From Prevotella vespertina (GTDB lineage: Bacteria; Bacteroidota; Bacteroidia; Bacteroidales; Bacteroidaceae), in assembly GCF_009728485.1 (NCBI RefSeq), contig NZ_VVIQ01000002.1, forward strand, positions 1 through 64,000: a DNA stretch of 64,000 nucleotides, read 5' to 3'. The notes under the pieces are model-generated. The model saw only the letters and a list, made by a program, of their open reading frames with translations, did not search any database and was not told where the DNA came from. Made by a program: the position numbers and the translations under genes. This document shows positions 63,033 to 64,000 of the stretch, one piece after another. The number at the start of each line of letters is the position of its first letter. The stretch's first letter is position 1.

Positions 63033-64000
63033 TTACAACAATGGACTAAGTAAGCGAACAAACGACTCCCACAATCGTTGTAAGAATGGTTTTTTGATAA
63101 AACGGCGCACATCATCTAGATCAATGCTATCCTTTTGATCCGCTAAGAAAACCTCTTTCACTTGCAGGGCAATCTTTTTATCATAGAAGAAAGCGTTTGC
63201 CTCAAAGTCATTCTCAAAGCTCCTGAAGTCGACATTGGTAGACCCTATGGTCGCCATAGCGTCATCTGAGACTAGAAGTTTCGAATGATTGAAGCCCTTC
63301 CGATAGAGAAGTATCTTCACACCAGCCCTTGATGCCTCTATAACATACGACCTTGAAGCCCATTCCACAACCTTAGTATCAGTCTCATAAGGTATCATCA
63401 AGCGTACATCAACGCCCGACAACGCTGCCACACGCATAGCAAAAAGAATGGGATCTGTTGGTAGGAAGTAAGGCGTCTCCATGTAGACATAATGCTTCGC
63501 ATTGGTTAGGATACGTACATATCCTTGTTCTATCTCTGGCCAAAGACTTGTTGGACTACTCGTAACCACCTGTACCAAACTATTATTCTGCCCTATAATA
63601 ATCTCTGGATAATAACTCCGTTCGGTGATGAGCACCTTTGATACGAAGTACCAATCTACTAGAAAGGCACGTTGCAAACCATAGACAGCAGCCCCCGTGA
63701 GCTTCACATGTGTATCACGCCATGACTGTTTCGGTGTTCCTTGGACGTATCGTCGTGCAATATTCATACCTCCAATAAAGCCAACCTCCCCATCAATGAC
63801 GCATATCTTACGATGGTTTCGATAATTCACTCTACTTGTGAAAGCAGGAAAACGCACTGGCATAAAGGCGTAAACCTCAATTCCTTCGTTTCGCATACGC
63901 GTGAAGAAACTATTAGGTGTGCGCCATGAGCCTACATCATCATAGATGAGTCGCACCTCAATTCCTTGTCTCGCTTTGTCGATAAGGGCATCAGCAATGA
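63033..64000 (-). CDS. Cardiolipin synthase (phospholipase D family), C-terminal part
   Basis: The frame is open to the window edge (first complete codon at 63998), so the N-terminus with its membrane helices lies outside. About 322 residues are visible. Both phospholipase-D HKD motifs are intact: NHRKICVIDGEVGFIGGMNI and FNHSKLLVSDDAMATIGSTN. The C-terminal RRFIKKPFLQRLWESFVRLLSPLL is typical of bacterial cardiolipin synthases. It joins two phosphatidylglycerols to cardiolipin at the inner membrane. Confidence 0.93.
   Translation of the reverse strand, partial: IADALIDKARQGIEVRLIYDDVGSWRTPNSFFTRMRNEGIEVYAFMPVRFPAFTSRVNYRNHRKICVIDGEVGFIGGMNIARRYVQGTPKQSWRDTHVKLTGAAVYGLQRAFLVDWYFVSKVLITERSYYPEIIIGQNNSLVQVVTSSPTSLWPEIEQGYVRILTNAKHYVYMETPYFLPTDPILFAMRVAALSGVDVRLMIPYETDTKVVEWASRSYVIEASRAGVKILLYRKGFNHSKLLVSDDAMATIGSTNVDFRSFENDFEANAFFYDKKIALQVKEVFLADQKDSIDLDDVRRFIKKPFLQRLWESFVRLLSPLL

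Overview
The window looks like chromosomal DNA of a Prevotella-like member of the Bacteroidota. This rests on many promoters with the phylum-specific TTG-N19/20-TAnnTTTG form, a SusC/SusD pair, a type IX secretion (T9SS) sorting domain, a PorV/PorQ-like barrel, lipoproteins with Bacteroidota signal peptides, the HU-CCDC81/SPOR protein family, DciA next to recF, and anaerobic metabolism (class III ribonucleotide reductase, pyruvate formate-lyase, hybrid cluster protein). I see no prophage, CRISPR array, complete insertion sequence or rRNA.

Layout. 1-930 has no gene; it may hold the end of an insertion sequence and an RNA transcribed from its own promoter. 932-4000 holds an acidic-tailed unknown protein, two very short likely genes (37 and 27 aa), an AlkD-like protein and a gene-free stretch with a leftward promoter and strong hairpins. 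4-6.8 kb: dciA-like gene and recF (minus), TPR membrane protein and ribH (plus). 7-14.2 kb: GH92 mannosidase, hcp, an AraC-type regulator and a dipeptidyl peptidase III. 14.5-20.2 kb: GDP-fucose genes gmd-fcl, a periplasmic prolyl oligopeptidase, yaaA and a small unknown gene. 20.2-24.5 kb: membrane protein, SanA-like protein, tRNA-Ser and two identical tRNA-Glu genes, asparaginase, zinc-ribbon membrane protein. 25.2-35.4 kb: a five-gene leftward operon (SusC, SusD, BACON-like lipoprotein, subtilisin-like protease with T9SS domain, PorV-like barrel), which I read as a protein- or peptide-harvesting locus. 38-48 kb: nrdD-nrdG, an FHA protein with an HU/SPOR protein, rfbC, pflB-pflA and a Fur/PerR regulator. 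48.7-53.1 kb: PBP1A diverging from pyrB-lipoprotein-pyrI. 53.3-62.4 kb: MATE exporter, cytidylate-kinase-like gene, phosphoesterase, then rfbB-purT-fdtA-FemAB-like-fdtB for a dTDP-3-amino-3,6-dideoxyhexose, and a GH125 mannosidase. A cardiolipin synthase runs off the right edge.

How the genes fit together. Surface-sugar genes (gmd, fcl, rfbB, rfbC, fdtA, fdtB) make activated deoxysugars for glycoprotein or capsule. GH92 and GH125 could trim mannose glycans. Peptidases (DPP III, prolyl oligopeptidase, the T9SS protease) plus SusCD point to peptide feeding. PflB makes formate and PurT can use it for purine synthesis.

The most unusual signal is non-coding. Seven gene-free stretches (about 9.3, 14.3, 21.6, 25.0, 35.8, 48.5 and 62.8 kb) carry degenerate tandem arrays with an exact 22-base period. 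Each unit is a purine run, a GCC/GGC/GCG core and a pyrimidine run, so units are near-palindromes and can also pair with their neighbours. A second, unrelated 22-base tandem repeat lies directly behind nrdG. Other points worth checking are three candidate small RNAs, two very short genes, and promoters that sit almost on top of start codons (possible leaderless mRNAs).
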